Below, piece after piece: positions 51,993 through 60,938 of a DNA stretch of 64,000 bases; within the stretch, counting starts at the first letter, position 1, and each line of letters begins with the position of its first letter. The translations under genes were made by a program, and so were the position numbers. Under the pieces are notes generated by a model that saw only the letters and a list, made by a program, of their open reading frames with translations, had not been told where the DNA came from and ran no database searches. The stretch comes from CAXBCP01 sp963974055 (GTDB taxonomy: Bacteria > Pseudomonadota > Alphaproteobacteria > MPNO01 > UBA830): contig CAXBCP010000008.1 in assembly GCA_963974055.1 (NCBI GenBank), positions 1-64,000 of the forward strand. The letters are read 5' to 3'.

Positions 51993-52057
51993 GAGTCTTC
52001 TCCCGGTTGAGCGGATGTTTTTGCCCTACGGCGCGCGCAAGTCAACGGGCGGGGGCT

Positions 52058-52116
52058 GGATCATTTTCCGCTTGCGCGGAATCGCGCGGGTGTCGTCAAA
52101 ACGGGAAACGCCCTGG
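52058..52116. repeat. Dispersed intergenic palindromic repeat, copy 3
   Basis: ATTTTCCGCTTGCGCGGAAT followed by GTCGTCAAAACGGGAAACGC matches copy 1 (1-61) over its whole length with several substitutions, and copy 2 in the right half. It lies between the GST and phosphonopyruvate decarboxylase genes, just past the stop codon of the latter. CTTGCGCGGA contributes a small internal dyad. Confidence 0.6.
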
Positions 52117-52124
52117 CGTTCGGT

Positions 52125-53261
52125 CTAACCCGCGAGAAATGTCCTGAAACGGCGCGCGACTTCCGGCGGTTTGACCGTCGGACGGCCGAGCACGTCGAGC
52201 GAGCCGGGCTGGATGCGCATATGGATCAGGTGCGGGCCGTCGGCGGCAAGTGCGGCCGAATAGGCCTTGGCGAATCCGTCGATGGAATCGCATTTCGCCG
52301 CCGATACGTAGCCCGACGAGATCGCGATTTCGGCGAATTCGACCGAGGCCGACACCGTGGACTGGCCGCCCGTGGAATCGTGGACGCCGTTATCGAGCAC
52401 GATGTGAATCATGTTCTTCGGGCGATAGGCGCCGACGGTGGCCAGCGCGCCCATTTTCATCAGGACTGCACCGTCGCCGTCAAGCGCGATCACCTTGCGG
52501 TCCGAATTCAGCGCGACGCCGAGCGCCATGCCGCTGGAGCAGCCCATGGAGCCGACCTGGTACAGATGCTGGTCCCGGTCGTCGAGGGTGAACAATTCGC
52601 GTCCCGACTTGCCGGTCGAGGCGATGACGCCTGCCGTCGCGGGCACATGGGCGAGGTGGCATTCCAGCGCCTCGTAGCGGGTCGGTCGGGCGCCGCCTTC
52701 GCTGAAATCGGTCAAGGTGCCGCGCGGCGGCAGGGTGCGGGGGGATTCGTCCAGTTTTTCCGGCGCGACCGAGCCCTTGGGCATGATGAACGCGAAAGGC
52801 AGGTCGGTTTCGTCCATCGTCTTCCGCGCGAGGGCCAGCGCATCAGGTATCTCGTCTTCCGATTGGGGGAATACGGCATGCGGAATACGCATGGTATCCA
52901 GCAATTCCGGGGTAATCGGCCCCATCAGTTCGTGCTGCGGCTCGTCGGTAATGCCCGGCTGGCCGCGCCAGGTGACGATCATCATAGTGGGTATCCGGAA
53001 CGGGTGGTTCAGCGATGTCAGCGGGTTCACCGTATTGCCGAGACCCGAATTCTGACACATCACCACCGTTTTGCGGCCCGCCAGCCATGCACCGGAGGCA
53101 ATTGCAACGGCCTCGCCCTCGCTCGCCGCGCCGACATAATCGAGCGATGTGTCGGAGATCACCCGGTTGATGATCTCGGTCAGGAAGGAGCAGGGCACCC
53201 CGGTAAAGAAATCGTATCCCGCGTCGCGGGCGGGCATCAGGAAGTCGTCGGCTTTGATCAT
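52125..53261 (-). CDS. Phosphonopyruvate decarboxylase
   Basis: A 378-residue ThDP enzyme that turns phosphonopyruvate into phosphonoacetaldehyde, making the unfavourable PEP mutase step irreversible. Characteristic parts are FFTGVPCSFLTEIINRV, YVGAASEGEAVAIASGAWLAGRKTVVMCQNSGLGNTVNPLTSLN and the ThDP motif GDGAVLMKMGALATVG. The whole length agrees with Ppd/AepY proteins. It is 112 bases downstream of the PEP mutase-nucleotidyltransferase gene on the same strand; a hairpin (CCCGGC / GCCGGG near 53290-53307) lies between them. Confidence 0.93.
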   Translation of the reverse strand: MIKADDFLMPARDAGYDFFTGVPCSFLTEIINRVISDTSLDYVGAASEGEAVAIASGAWLAGRKTVVMCQNSGLGNTVNPLTSLNHPFRIPTMMIVTWRGQPGITDEPQHELMGPITPELLDTMRIPHAVFPQSEDEIPDALALARKTMDETDLPFAFIMPKGSVAPEKLDESPRTLPPRGTLTDFSEGGARPTRYEALECHLAHVPATAGVIASTGKSGRELFTLDDRDQHLYQVGSMGCSSGMALGVALNSDRKVIALDGDGAVLMKMGALATVGAYRPKNMIHIVLDNGVHDSTGGQSTVSASVEFAEIAISSGYVSAAKCDSIDGFAKAYSAALAADGPHLIHMRIQPGSLDVLGRPTVKPPEVARRFRTFLAG

Positions 53262-53373
53262 TTTTGTTTTCTTCCAAGTTTCGGCTTCATCCCGGCGTAA
53301 GCCGGGAGCTCGGTCCCAGGGCAGGGAGAATCCGGACTGCGCCGGTACGACCCTTGGGAGAGCGGCCTAAATC
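53262..53373 (-). other. Spacer with hairpin between PEP mutase and decarboxylase genes
   Basis: Contains TCCCGGC-GTAA-GCCGGGA (about 53290-53307), a 7-bp stem with a 4-base loop. No T tract follows on the minus strand, so it is more likely an mRNA processing or stabilising element, or a small repeat, than a terminator. Confidence 0.4.
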
Positions 53374-55056
53374 CTACAGAAAGTCGCGCGCCCGGGCGAG
53401 ATCGAAGGCGTCATTGACGTCGAGCCAGTGGCCGGCGACGTAGTGAATGCGGGGCGCGTTGCCGTTCGCCGCGAGCCGGGCGAACAGGGTGGCGAGATCC
53501 GCGCTGTTCAGACTGCCGTCGGCCTTCATGGCATCGAGCTCGGCGCGCACCAGGTCGGCGCCCTTTTCGGTGAGCCGGGCGATACCGATCCACTCGCCGG
53601 TATGGTCGTCCGCGTCCGCCGCATTCGCGACGACGCTTTCGAACAGCACGGGATCGTCTTCGATGAAGCTCGGCGAAAACGCGCGCGAGCACTTTACGAG
53701 GTCGCGGCCGGACGTCTCCGAACGGTCGGTGCGTTCGCGCCACATGGCATCGACGGCGAGCACGATATCGCCTTCGACGTCGAGTAGCGCATCCAGGATG
53801 TAGCGCCGGAACATGATATCGCCATAGGCGATCACGGTGTCGCCGGTCAGCCGGTCCATGGCGGTGGCGAGCGAGGCCGCCTCGCCGGTGGTTTCGAAGG
53901 CGTCGTTGTCGATATAGGTGAGGTTCGGCAGGTCGACGGCTTCCTTGGCATAGCCGCGAACCACGGCGACGTCCCGGATACCGGACTGGCGCAGGGCGCG
54001 CGTCAGCCGGCGAAGCAGGGGCTGGCCCTGAATTTCGACCATGCATTTGGGCTTGTCTTCGGTCAGCGGTCCGAGCGCGCTGCCGCGGGTCGCGGCCAGC
54101 ACGATGCCGCGCGGCGCGTCGTCGTCGACGGGCAGGTAGCGGTCTTCGGCATCCTTCAGTTCGGCATTGCCGGCGAGATGGAAGATATCCTTCACGGTCG
54201 CGATCCGGTCTTCCAGCGCAACAACGCTTTCCTGCTCGAAAATGGTCTTCGCCGCATCGCGCATGGCGCTGATCGACGCGCGCACCGAATGGTTGGCCCA
54301 GATGACCGCATCGATTCCCGCGGCGCGGAACTGGTCGGTCGGCGTGCCGTAATAGGTGGTCGGCACGATCACCACCGGGCAGCTGTCGTCCCATTCGCGC
54401 ATGAACGACATTATTTCGTTGGCGCTGGACTGTTTCGAGTGGATCAGCACCGCATCGGCGCCCGCTTCCTGATAGGCATGGGCGCGGCGCAGGGCTTCGT
54501 CCAGGCCCCAGCCGGAAATCAGCGCTTCGACGCGGGCGACGAGGACGAAATCGGGGTCGGTCTGGCTGTCCTTGCCGGCCTTGATCTTGCCGCAGAATTC
54601 TTCCATGTCGGCCAGCGGCTGGCCGTGACCGATAAACGAATTGGTTTTGGGGAACAGCTTATCCTCGATACAGGCGCCGGCAATGCCGCGCTGGCACAAC
54701 TTGGCGACAAGGCGGCGGACGTTGTTGAAGTTGCCGTAGCCGGTATCGCCGTCCATGAGGATAGGGATCGATGTCGCGTCGGACATGAACTCCAGCACTT
54801 CGAGCACCTGGGTCCAGGACGCTTCGTTGGAATCACGCACGCCGAGGGCGGCGGACATCGACAGACCGGACGCCCACACGGCGCTGAAACCGGCTTCCTC
54901 CGCGATCTTTGCCGACAGCCCGTCATGCGCTTCCATCAGGAAGCCCATTTCGGGGCCTTCGAGCAGCGCCCGCAGGCGCGCCGATTTGGAGGGAGACGTC
55001 TGCGGAGCCGCCGGACTCCCTCCAGTTGCCGCGCCGGAATCGATATTCGTCGCCAT
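53374..55056 (-). CDS. Phosphoenolpyruvate mutase fused to a nucleotidyltransferase domain
   Basis: A 560-residue fusion. Residues about 25-300 are PEP mutase, which rearranges PEP to phosphonopyruvate: EAHDGLSA with D45, LMDGDTGYGN with D102 and D104, and the signature EDKLFPKTNS (131-140) that separates mutases from isocitrate-lyase relatives. From about 317 an NTP-transferase fold follows. Its nucleotide loop reads LAATRGSALGPLTEDKPKC, where LAAGxGxRL is usual: the Gly is Thr and the Arg is Ala, so activity may be altered. Such fusions serve CMP-phosphonate formation for lipids or glycans. Its ATG overlaps the upstream TlpA-like stop (TGATG), and the decarboxylase gene follows. Confidence 0.93.
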   Translation of the reverse strand: MATNIDSGAATGGSPAAPQTSPSKSARLRALLEGPEMGFLMEAHDGLSAKIAEEAGFSAVWASGLSMSAALGVRDSNEASWTQVLEVLEFMSDATSIPILMDGDTGYGNFNNVRRLVAKLCQRGIAGACIEDKLFPKTNSFIGHGQPLADMEEFCGKIKAGKDSQTDPDFVLVARVEALISGWGLDEALRRAHAYQEAGADAVLIHSKQSSANEIMSFMREWDDSCPVVIVPTTYYGTPTDQFRAAGIDAVIWANHSVRASISAMRDAAKTIFEQESVVALEDRIATVKDIFHLAGNAELKDAEDRYLPVDDDAPRGIVLAATRGSALGPLTEDKPKCMVEIQGQPLLRRLTRALRQSGIRDVAVVRGYAKEAVDLPNLTYIDNDAFETTGEAASLATAMDRLTGDTVIAYGDIMFRRYILDALLDVEGDIVLAVDAMWRERTDRSETSGRDLVKCSRAFSPSFIEDDPVLFESVVANAADADDHTGEWIGIARLTEKGADLVRAELDAMKADGSLNSADLATLFARLAANGNAPRIHYVAGHWLDVNDAFDLARARDFL

Positions 55057-55739
55057 CAGCGTTTACTTTCAGCCAAGTGTTTGAAATATGAAGACTTTGT
55101 TACAGAAACGGCCCGAACAGGCAAGGATTCTGATCCGCCGTCCTGTCCGCCGTTCCGTCCGTTCTCCCGGCGATCTGCCGCCCCGATGCCAAGCGCGTCG
55201 CTTACCGCCCGGCGCAGCGTTTCGAAACCGGGACCTGAACTTCCCGGATTCTGTTCAGCGACATGGTGAAGGATAGCCCGGCCCTGGCGGTCGAAAACGA
55301 ACACCGTTGGCAGCTCTTCCACGTTTCCGAACAGTTTCGCGGTCCCGTCGGTGGCTTCGACGACGGGAAAGACCGGGGTGTGGCGTCCGAGAAAAAGGCC
55401 CAGTCTTTTGCCGTCATCGGCGAACCCGGCGGCGTTTTCGGACAGGTTGACCGCGACAATTTCAAGCCCGTCCGCCGCATGGGCGAGGTGCAGCAGTTTC
55501 ATATGTTCGAACTGGGCATTGCAGGGTTTGCACCAGCTGGCAAAGAACGACACAAGCACGGGGCGCCCGGCGAGACGGTTCGCATCGACCGGCCGGCCGT
55601 CGATCTGTCGAAGTCCGGCGAGATGGCCGATCCGCGCGCTATCGAGCGGGGCAGGTTCCGCGGCCGCCGGGACCGCCAGCGCGACCGTCAGGACAAACAG
55701 CGCCAGTTGTCCGGTCGTGCGTATTCCAATCGATCGCAT
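55056..55739 (-). CDS. TlpA-like thiol-disulfide oxidoreductase
   Basis: A 227-residue exported thioredoxin-fold protein. The signal peptide ends near VPAAAEP. The CXXC is in FFASWCKPC (C70, C73), and the cis-Pro in ELPTVFVF. It should reduce or oxidise periplasmic disulfides. The C-terminal 50 residues (RRENGRNGGQDGG onward) are low-complexity and unlike the family. Its stop overlaps the PEP mutase ATG and its start is one base from the MlaC-like stop, so three unrelated-looking genes form a translationally coupled set; whether this is functional or opportunistic is unclear. Confidence 0.85.
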   Translation of the reverse strand: MRSIGIRTTGQLALFVLTVALAVPAAAEPAPLDSARIGHLAGLRQIDGRPVDANRLAGRPVLVSFFASWCKPCNAQFEHMKLLHLAHAADGLEIVAVNLSENAAGFADDGKRLGLFLGRHTPVFPVVEATDGTAKLFGNVEELPTVFVFDRQGRAILHHVAEQNPGSSGPGFETLRRAVSDALGIGAADRRENGRNGGQDGGSESLPVRAVSVTKSSYFKHLAESKR

Positions 55740-55740
55740 G

Positions 55741-56436
55741 TCAGTCCGGAGAGCGTTCGTATTGTGCGATCTTTTCGCCGATCTGCCCGATCAGGGCCTC
55801 GAAGCCCTGGCGGCGCAGGATGCTCGAATATTCCGACCGCTTCGTTGCCAGCTCGGAATAGGATTCCTTGAGGAAGATATCGATGACCTTCCACCCGGCT
55901 TCGAACTGCCGCATCAGGTAATTGATCTCCACTGCCTGTTTGCCGGGCCGGATGATGGCGGTTCTGACGAGAACCGTTTTGTCGCGCACGTTTTCCGTGC
56001 CGCGCATCTCGAACGATTCGCCCGACCAGTCGTTGAACCGGTTGGCGTAGGTCGCGATGGTCAGACGGCTGAAATCCGCCACCAGGCGGTTCTGCTGTTC
56101 GGGCGACAGTTTGCGCCAGTGCGCGCCGACCGCGATACGGGCCATGACGGGCAGATGATACGTCTCGGAGATTTTCCCCTGCAACAGGTCGCGCCGACCC
56201 GCAAATCTGAGCGACTTTGCATCGCGCATCGCCGTCAGCAGCGTATCGCTGAAATCCTTGATGAGGGCTTCCGGCTGCTGCGCCTGCGCCTGTGCCACAA
56301 AGGTCGTGTTTCCGGCCTGATTGCCCGTCTGAATGCCCGTCTGATTGCCGGACTGCGCCCCGGCAGGCGCCGTGCCCGCACAGATTGCGGCCAAGATGCC
56401 CAGCGCCGCGATGCGGTTAAGTTCTCTGTCTTTCAA
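55741..56436 (-). CDS. mlaC: MlaC/Ttg2D-family phospholipid-binding protein
   Basis: A 231-residue periplasmic MlaC-like protein, which in other bacteria carries phospholipid between the outer-membrane Mla complex and the inner-membrane MlaFEDB transporter. The family region runs from LIKDFSDTLLTAMRDAKS through HLPVMARIAVGAHWRKLSPEQQNRLVADFSRLTIATYANRF to GWKVIDIFLKESYSELATKRSEYSSILRRQGFEALI. Start: TTG at 56436 with GGAGA 6 bases upstream gives a neat signal peptide ending PAGAQ; an ATG at 56469 is possible. A GNQTGIQTGNQAGN repeat follows the signal peptide. First gene of the coupled set with TlpA and PEP mutase, which would suit phosphonolipid handling. Confidence 0.85.
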   Translation of the reverse strand: MKDRELNRIAALGILAAICAGTAPAGAQSGNQTGIQTGNQAGNTTFVAQAQAQQPEALIKDFSDTLLTAMRDAKSLRFAGRRDLLQGKISETYHLPVMARIAVGAHWRKLSPEQQNRLVADFSRLTIATYANRFNDWSGESFEMRGTENVRDKTVLVRTAIIRPGKQAVEINYLMRQFEAGWKVIDIFLKESYSELATKRSEYSSILRRQGFEALIGQIGEKIAQYERSPD

Positions 56437-56677
56437 AATGTTTCTCCAACCCGGCCCGTACCGGTCCATTCGAAGAGAGTATGTAGGGCGAACGGTGCGC
56501 CTGTTCAATGACAGGCCTGTTATCGAACGGGAATGCGGCGATCCTGGGGCAGTATCCGGGCCAGTATTCGGGAGGATGTCGGGTGCGAATGACAGGTGGC
56601 GTGTTTTTATCTAGGTTGCCGCCCTTGCAGCGCCGCCCGGGAATGCCGGGCGGCTGGTAAACGGGGATGATCGAGAC

Positions 56678-57439
56678 ATGAACGTTGCGCGCGCCTGTAT
56701 TCTTGCAGCCGGGGTTGGGAACCGCCTTGGCGACATTCAGGACAAACCGCCCAAGGCCCTCCTGGAATTCGGCGGTCAGTCGCTGTTGTCGCGTCATCTT
56801 GCGAACCTGGCGCGGATCGGCGTCGAAAGTGTCGCCATCGGCATCGGCTACCGGGCCGACGACCTCCAGGCGGAAGCGCTGCGCGCCGGATTTCCGGGCG
56901 ATATCGCCTTTGTCCACAATCCTGACTATACCGAAGGCAGCGTCATCACGATGGCGGTGCTCGGAGAGGCGATGATGTCTGCCGGCGGGCCGGTGATACT
57001 GATGGATGCCGACGTGCTTTACGATCCGCGGCTGATGGCGCGGCTGGCCAATTCGGAGCATGCCAACTGTCTGCTCGTCGACCGCGACTTCGAGGAGGGC
57101 GACGAGCCGGTCAAAATCTGCGTCCGGGGTGAAACCGGCCTGGTGGATTTCCGCAAGATCGTCGACACGCCCTACGACTGGTGCGGCGAATCGGTCGGCT
57201 TTTTCAAATGGTCGCCGGATATGGCCCGCAATCTGACGGAACGGGCGCAGGCCTATATCGCGCGCGGCGACCGCGAGGCGCCGTATGAAGAGGCGATCCG
57301 CGACGCAATCCTGGCGGCGCCGCAGGATTTCGCTTTCGAGGACATAACCGGCACCCCGTGGGTGGAGATCGATTTTCCGGAAGACGTGGTCAAGGCCGAG
57401 GCGGAAGTCCTGCCATCCATCGATACCGGCATCCGCTAG
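56678..57439 (+). CDS. Nucleotidyltransferase family protein (PntC/phosphocholine cytidylyltransferase-like)
   Basis: A 253-residue NTP-transferase with the intact nucleotide loop LAAGVGNRLG (9-18) followed by KPPKALLEFGGQSLLSRHL, a metal-binding DAD motif (ILMDADVLYD) and a second metal site near WVEIDFPEDVVKAE. Relatives activate phosphocholine, 2-aminoethylphosphonate or sugars with CTP. The position beside, and divergent from, the MlaC-TlpA-PEP mutase set makes CTP:2-aminoethylphosphonate cytidylyltransferase the leading hypothesis. It could supply the activity that the altered loop in the PEP mutase fusion may lack. Confidence 0.87.
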   Translation: MNVARACILAAGVGNRLGDIQDKPPKALLEFGGQSLLSRHLANLARIGVESVAIGIGYRADDLQAEALRAGFPGDIAFVHNPDYTEGSVITMAVLGEAMMSAGGPVILMDADVLYDPRLMARLANSEHANCLLVDRDFEEGDEPVKICVRGETGLVDFRKIVDTPYDWCGESVGFFKWSPDMARNLTERAQAYIARGDREAPYEEAIRDAILAAPQDFAFEDITGTPWVEIDFPEDVVKAEAEVLPSIDTGIR

Positions 57440-57598
57440 GCGGAACCGCAGGTTCTTCCCGACGTTCTGTCCCCCTTGGTCACCCCGAATTTCGGCATGC
57501 GGCCGGGACGGCAGTGGGCGCGCGCCGCAAATTTGCCTTTAAATCGCCGCAATCGGGTCCGATATTGAGACCATAGCTTCACTGTCCGGAGTACTGAC

Positions 57599-58210
57599 AT
57601 GAGTCGTACCGCGTTCGCCGTTCTCGCCCCGTTTCTTGCGATTTTTCTCGCCGCCGCTCCCGCCTCGGCGCAGCTCAGCGATCTTCTGCTCGGCCCCAAG
57701 ACCCTGATCGACCGGGCGATAGAGGCGCGCTCGTCGTCCGATATCGCGCGCGACAACGCGATCGTCATCGACGTCAACAAGGTGATGGCCGAGCTCGGCA
57801 CGATCAAGGCATCGACCGTGATCTACGAACAGAAACTCCTGGTCACCGGGCTGTTCGCCGACCCCGAGACCTACAGGAAGTTCGAGACCGGCGTGCGCAA
57901 GGTCGAAGGCGTGAAGCATCTTTACTGGCATGTCACCTACATGACGGACAAGGCCAAGGCGGAAGCCATCGAGGCGGGACGCATGATGGACTGGAAAGAC
58001 GTCCTGGCGTTCGAGACCAAGGCCGGCGCACGGCTCCTCGGCACCGCCGGCATAGCCGACGTGAATTTCCGGGTGACGGGCGATCCGTTCGGCAATCTGT
58101 ACCTGCTCGGACGGGCGCGCTCGCGCGAGGAAATGAAGAAGGCCCTCGCCAAGCTCGAGGAAGGCGACGGCGTGAAGAAGGTCTACAACTATGCCAGTGT
58201 CCGCCCCTGA
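57599..58210 (+). CDS. BON-domain periplasmic protein
   Basis: A 203-residue exported protein. Signal peptide FAVLAPFLAIFLAAAPASAQ. The mature part contains two BON-like alpha/beta modules: IDRAIEARSSSDIARDNAIVIDVNKVMAELGTIKASTVIYEQKLLVTGLFADPETYRKFETGVRKVEGVKHLYWHVTY, then VNFRVTGDPFGNLYLLGRARSREEMKKALAKLEEGDGVKKVYNY. BON proteins associate with membranes and phospholipids and support envelope integrity. Likely a two-BON OsmY/DolP-like lipid-binding protein; exact role unknown. Confidence 0.85.
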   Translation: MSRTAFAVLAPFLAIFLAAAPASAQLSDLLLGPKTLIDRAIEARSSSDIARDNAIVIDVNKVMAELGTIKASTVIYEQKLLVTGLFADPETYRKFETGVRKVEGVKHLYWHVTYMTDKAKAEAIEAGRMMDWKDVLAFETKAGARLLGTAGIADVNFRVTGDPFGNLYLLGRARSREEMKKALAKLEEGDGVKKVYNYASVRP

Positions 58211-58323
58211 CGGGCGGGAGCCCGCCGTTTAATCCCGATCAAAGACAGCATTCCCGGCTGACGGTATTCTGATCCGGTCCGGGTTTGGGCAGGCCGTGGC
58301 GGTCTGCCCACTATGGCGGGGGA

Positions 58324-59670
58324 ATGCACGTGTCAGCGGCACGCGAGGAATGGGCGACAAGCGCCGGTTTCGTTCTGGCGACCATCGGTTCGGCGGTGGG
58401 GATCGGCAATATCTGGCGTTTCTCCTACGTGGCAGGTGAAAACGGCGGCGGCGCGTTCCTCATCGTCTATGCGCTCAGCGTCCTGCTCGTGGGATTGCCG
58501 ATCGTTGTCGGCGAAATGGCGCTGGGCCGGCGCAGCCGCGGGGATGCCGTCACCGCCTTTTCGATCACGTCGCCCAGGTCGCCGTGGCGGTTCGCGGGCT
58601 GGATCCCGGTCGTCGGCTGTACCCTGATCCTCAGCTTCTATGCCGTTGTCGCCGGGTGGGCGCTGAAATACTTCATCGGCGCGGTAACGGGCACGCTGTG
58701 GCATACCGCGGAAACCGGCTTCGGGGCGTATTTCCGAAGTTTCATCGCCAGTAACGGCGAACCGCTGAGTTGGCAGCTTGCCATCCTGGGTTTGACCATG
58801 TTCGTCGTCGCCGGCGGCGTGCGGGCGGGGATAGAGACGGCGAACCGCTTTCTGATGCCGTTGCTGGCGCTTTGCGTGATTGCGCTTGCGGTATACAGCG
58901 CCACCCTGCCGGGTGCCGGCGCGGGCTGGCGTTTTCTGCTGCTGCCGGACTGGGATGCCGTTTTCCGGGGCAGCGTTCTGGTGGCCGCGGTGGGGCAGGC
59001 GTTCTTTTCGATCGGCGTCGGCATGGCCGTGTTCATCACCTATGCCAGTTATCTCGGCCCCACCACGCGGCTGCCGCGTTCGGCGGCGGTTATCGTCGCC
59101 GGGGATACGTTTTTCGCGATTGTCGCGGGGCTTGCGATCTTCCCGGCGGTTTTCGCCTTCGGCATGGACCCCCGTGCCGGACCGGAGCTCGCCTTTATCA
59201 CTCTGCCGCAGATATTTCTCGCCATGCCCGGCGGCAAGTTCGTCGGGGCCGTCTTTTTCGGATTGCTCGTCGCCGCCGCGATGACGTCGATGGTGTCGCT
59301 GCTGGAGGTGCCGGTCGCCAGCCTGGTGCACCGGACGCGGCTCGGCCGCCGCCGGGCGGTGCTGGCGGTCGGCGCGACAGCCTTCGGTCTCGGCATTCCT
59401 TCTGCGCTGAGCTTCGGGCTGCTGTCCGATATCCGGTTCCTGGACATGGGCATCTTCGACCTGGTCGACGGGCTGGTTTCGAACTACCTGTTGCCGCTGG
59501 GCGGCATTCTGGTGTGCGCCTATGCCGGGTGGCACCTGACGGGGCGCGACGCCCGGGCCGCCGCCGGGCTGGACGGGACGGCTATGGGGACGGTCTGGCT
59601 GTGGCTGCTGCGGGTGGTTGCGCCGGCGACGATCGTCCTGGTTTTTCTCGACGTCACGGGCGCGTTTTAG
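58324..59670 (+). CDS. Neurotransmitter:sodium symporter (NSS/SNF) family transporter
   Basis: A 448-residue LeuT-fold sodium symporter. TM1 has the hallmark GSAVGIGNIWRFSYVAGENGGGAF with the unwound ion and substrate site, and VGQAFFSIGVGMAVFITYASY is TM6. It runs over 11 hydrophobic segments rather than the eukaryotic 12. Probable substrates are amino acids. The ATG at 58324 has GGCGGGGGA directly before; longer in-frame starts upstream were not used. Confidence 0.92.
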   Translation: MHVSAAREEWATSAGFVLATIGSAVGIGNIWRFSYVAGENGGGAFLIVYALSVLLVGLPIVVGEMALGRRSRGDAVTAFSITSPRSPWRFAGWIPVVGCTLILSFYAVVAGWALKYFIGAVTGTLWHTAETGFGAYFRSFIASNGEPLSWQLAILGLTMFVVAGGVRAGIETANRFLMPLLALCVIALAVYSATLPGAGAGWRFLLLPDWDAVFRGSVLVAAVGQAFFSIGVGMAVFITYASYLGPTTRLPRSAAVIVAGDTFFAIVAGLAIFPAVFAFGMDPRAGPELAFITLPQIFLAMPGGKFVGAVFFGLLVAAAMTSMVSLLEVPVASLVHRTRLGRRRAVLAVGATAFGLGIPSALSFGLLSDIRFLDMGIFDLVDGLVSNYLLPLGGILVCAYAGWHLTGRDARAAAGLDGTAMGTVWLWLLRVVAPATIVLVFLDVTGAF

Positions 59671-59779
59671 GGGGCATTGGCGTGAAGTTAGCGATTGAAA
59701 CCGCTTTAGCGGCGCTTCACACTCCGGCGGCGATCTATGCGCCCCGTTTGCTTTGAACGACGTGAAAGACACAGACAAT

Positions 59780-60826
59780 ATGGCCACCAGTTCAGACAGC
59801 CCGACAGCGTCTCCCGATACCGGCGGAAATCCGCCGGGCGATGCACAGGAGGCGCTGATCGATGCGTTCTGGTTCGATGGCGCGGGCAAGGCGGAGAAGA
59901 TGACGTGGGACGACTTGTCGGCGGATGACCTGTCGGCGCCGCGGCGGGGGCCGGGATTTGCCTGGATTCATCTCCAGCGGGACGTCGACGATACCCGGGA
60001 TTTTCTGTTTAAGCGAAGCGGTCTGCCGGTGGTGGCGTGCGAAGCGCTGGTCGCTGCCGAAAGCCGTCCGCGGACAACGACTTTCGATGAAGGCGTAATT
60101 GTCGATATACGCGGTGTGAACATGAACCCCGGGGCCGACAGCGAAGACATGGTGTCGCTGCGCCTGTGGTGCGACGGCGAGCGGGTGATCAGCGTCCGCC
60201 GCCGCCGGCTGATGGCGGTCGACGACGTGCGCGAGGCGATCCGCCGCAACCGTGCGCCGGTTTCGCCGGCCGCCCTGGTGATCATGCTGGCGGACGGGCT
60301 GACGATCCGGATGGGCACCGTGATTTCCGAGCTCGACGAACAGGTCGACGACCTCGAGGAAGCCGTGGTGACGGCCGAGAGTAACGAACTGCGCTTCGCG
60401 CTCGGCGCCATCCGGCGGCAGGCGATCGGTCTGCGCCGGTTCATCGGGCCCAACCGGGAAGCGATCCAGCGGCTCGTCAACGACCCGGCCGACTGGATGG
60501 GGCAGGCGGACCGCCTGCGCCTGCGCGAGGTGGCGGACAAGATCACCCGCTATGTCGAAGACCTCGATTCGGCGCGGGAACGCGCCGCCGTGGTCCAGGA
60601 CGAACTGTCCAGCCGGCTTGCCGAACGGCTGAACAAGAACACCTATGTCCTGTCGGTGATCGCGGCGATCTTCCTGCCGCTCGGCCTGCTGACCGGGCTG
60701 CTGGGGATCAATGTCGGCGGGATTCCGGGCGAAAAATGGCCGTGGTCGTTCGCGTCCGTGACCGTCGGCCTGTGTGCGGCCGGCGTGATCGAGTACTGGT
60801 TGTTAAAGCGTCTCAAGTGGATCTAG
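59780..60826 (+). CDS. zntB: CorA/ZntB family divalent-cation transporter
   Basis: About 348 residues. A long soluble N-terminal domain is followed by the coiled stalk (ARERAAVVQDELSSRLAERLN) and two transmembrane helices. The selectivity motif GINVGG (in LTGLLGINVGGIPGEKWPW) with the GIPG loop is the ZntB variant of the CorA GMN motif, indicating zinc or a related cation. ATG at 59780 or TTG at 59753 are both possible; neither has a strong RBS. It could act as importer in the revised ZntB model; direction cannot be read from the sequence. Confidence 0.88.
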   Translation: MATSSDSPTASPDTGGNPPGDAQEALIDAFWFDGAGKAEKMTWDDLSADDLSAPRRGPGFAWIHLQRDVDDTRDFLFKRSGLPVVACEALVAAESRPRTTTFDEGVIVDIRGVNMNPGADSEDMVSLRLWCDGERVISVRRRRLMAVDDVREAIRRNRAPVSPAALVIMLADGLTIRMGTVISELDEQVDDLEEAVVTAESNELRFALGAIRRQAIGLRRFIGPNREAIQRLVNDPADWMGQADRLRLREVADKITRYVEDLDSARERAAVVQDELSSRLAERLNKNTYVLSVIAAIFLPLGLLTGLLGINVGGIPGEKWPWSFASVTVGLCAAGVIEYWLLKRLKWI

Positions 60827-60938
60827 GCGCGTCGCCCGCACCGATATGTCCTATGGAAATCCACCGGGTGGAAATTCAGCGTGCGATCGCCAATTGTATA
60901 CTGCGCGCTGAATTTGGTTTTTAGAGCAGGAGTTCGTC

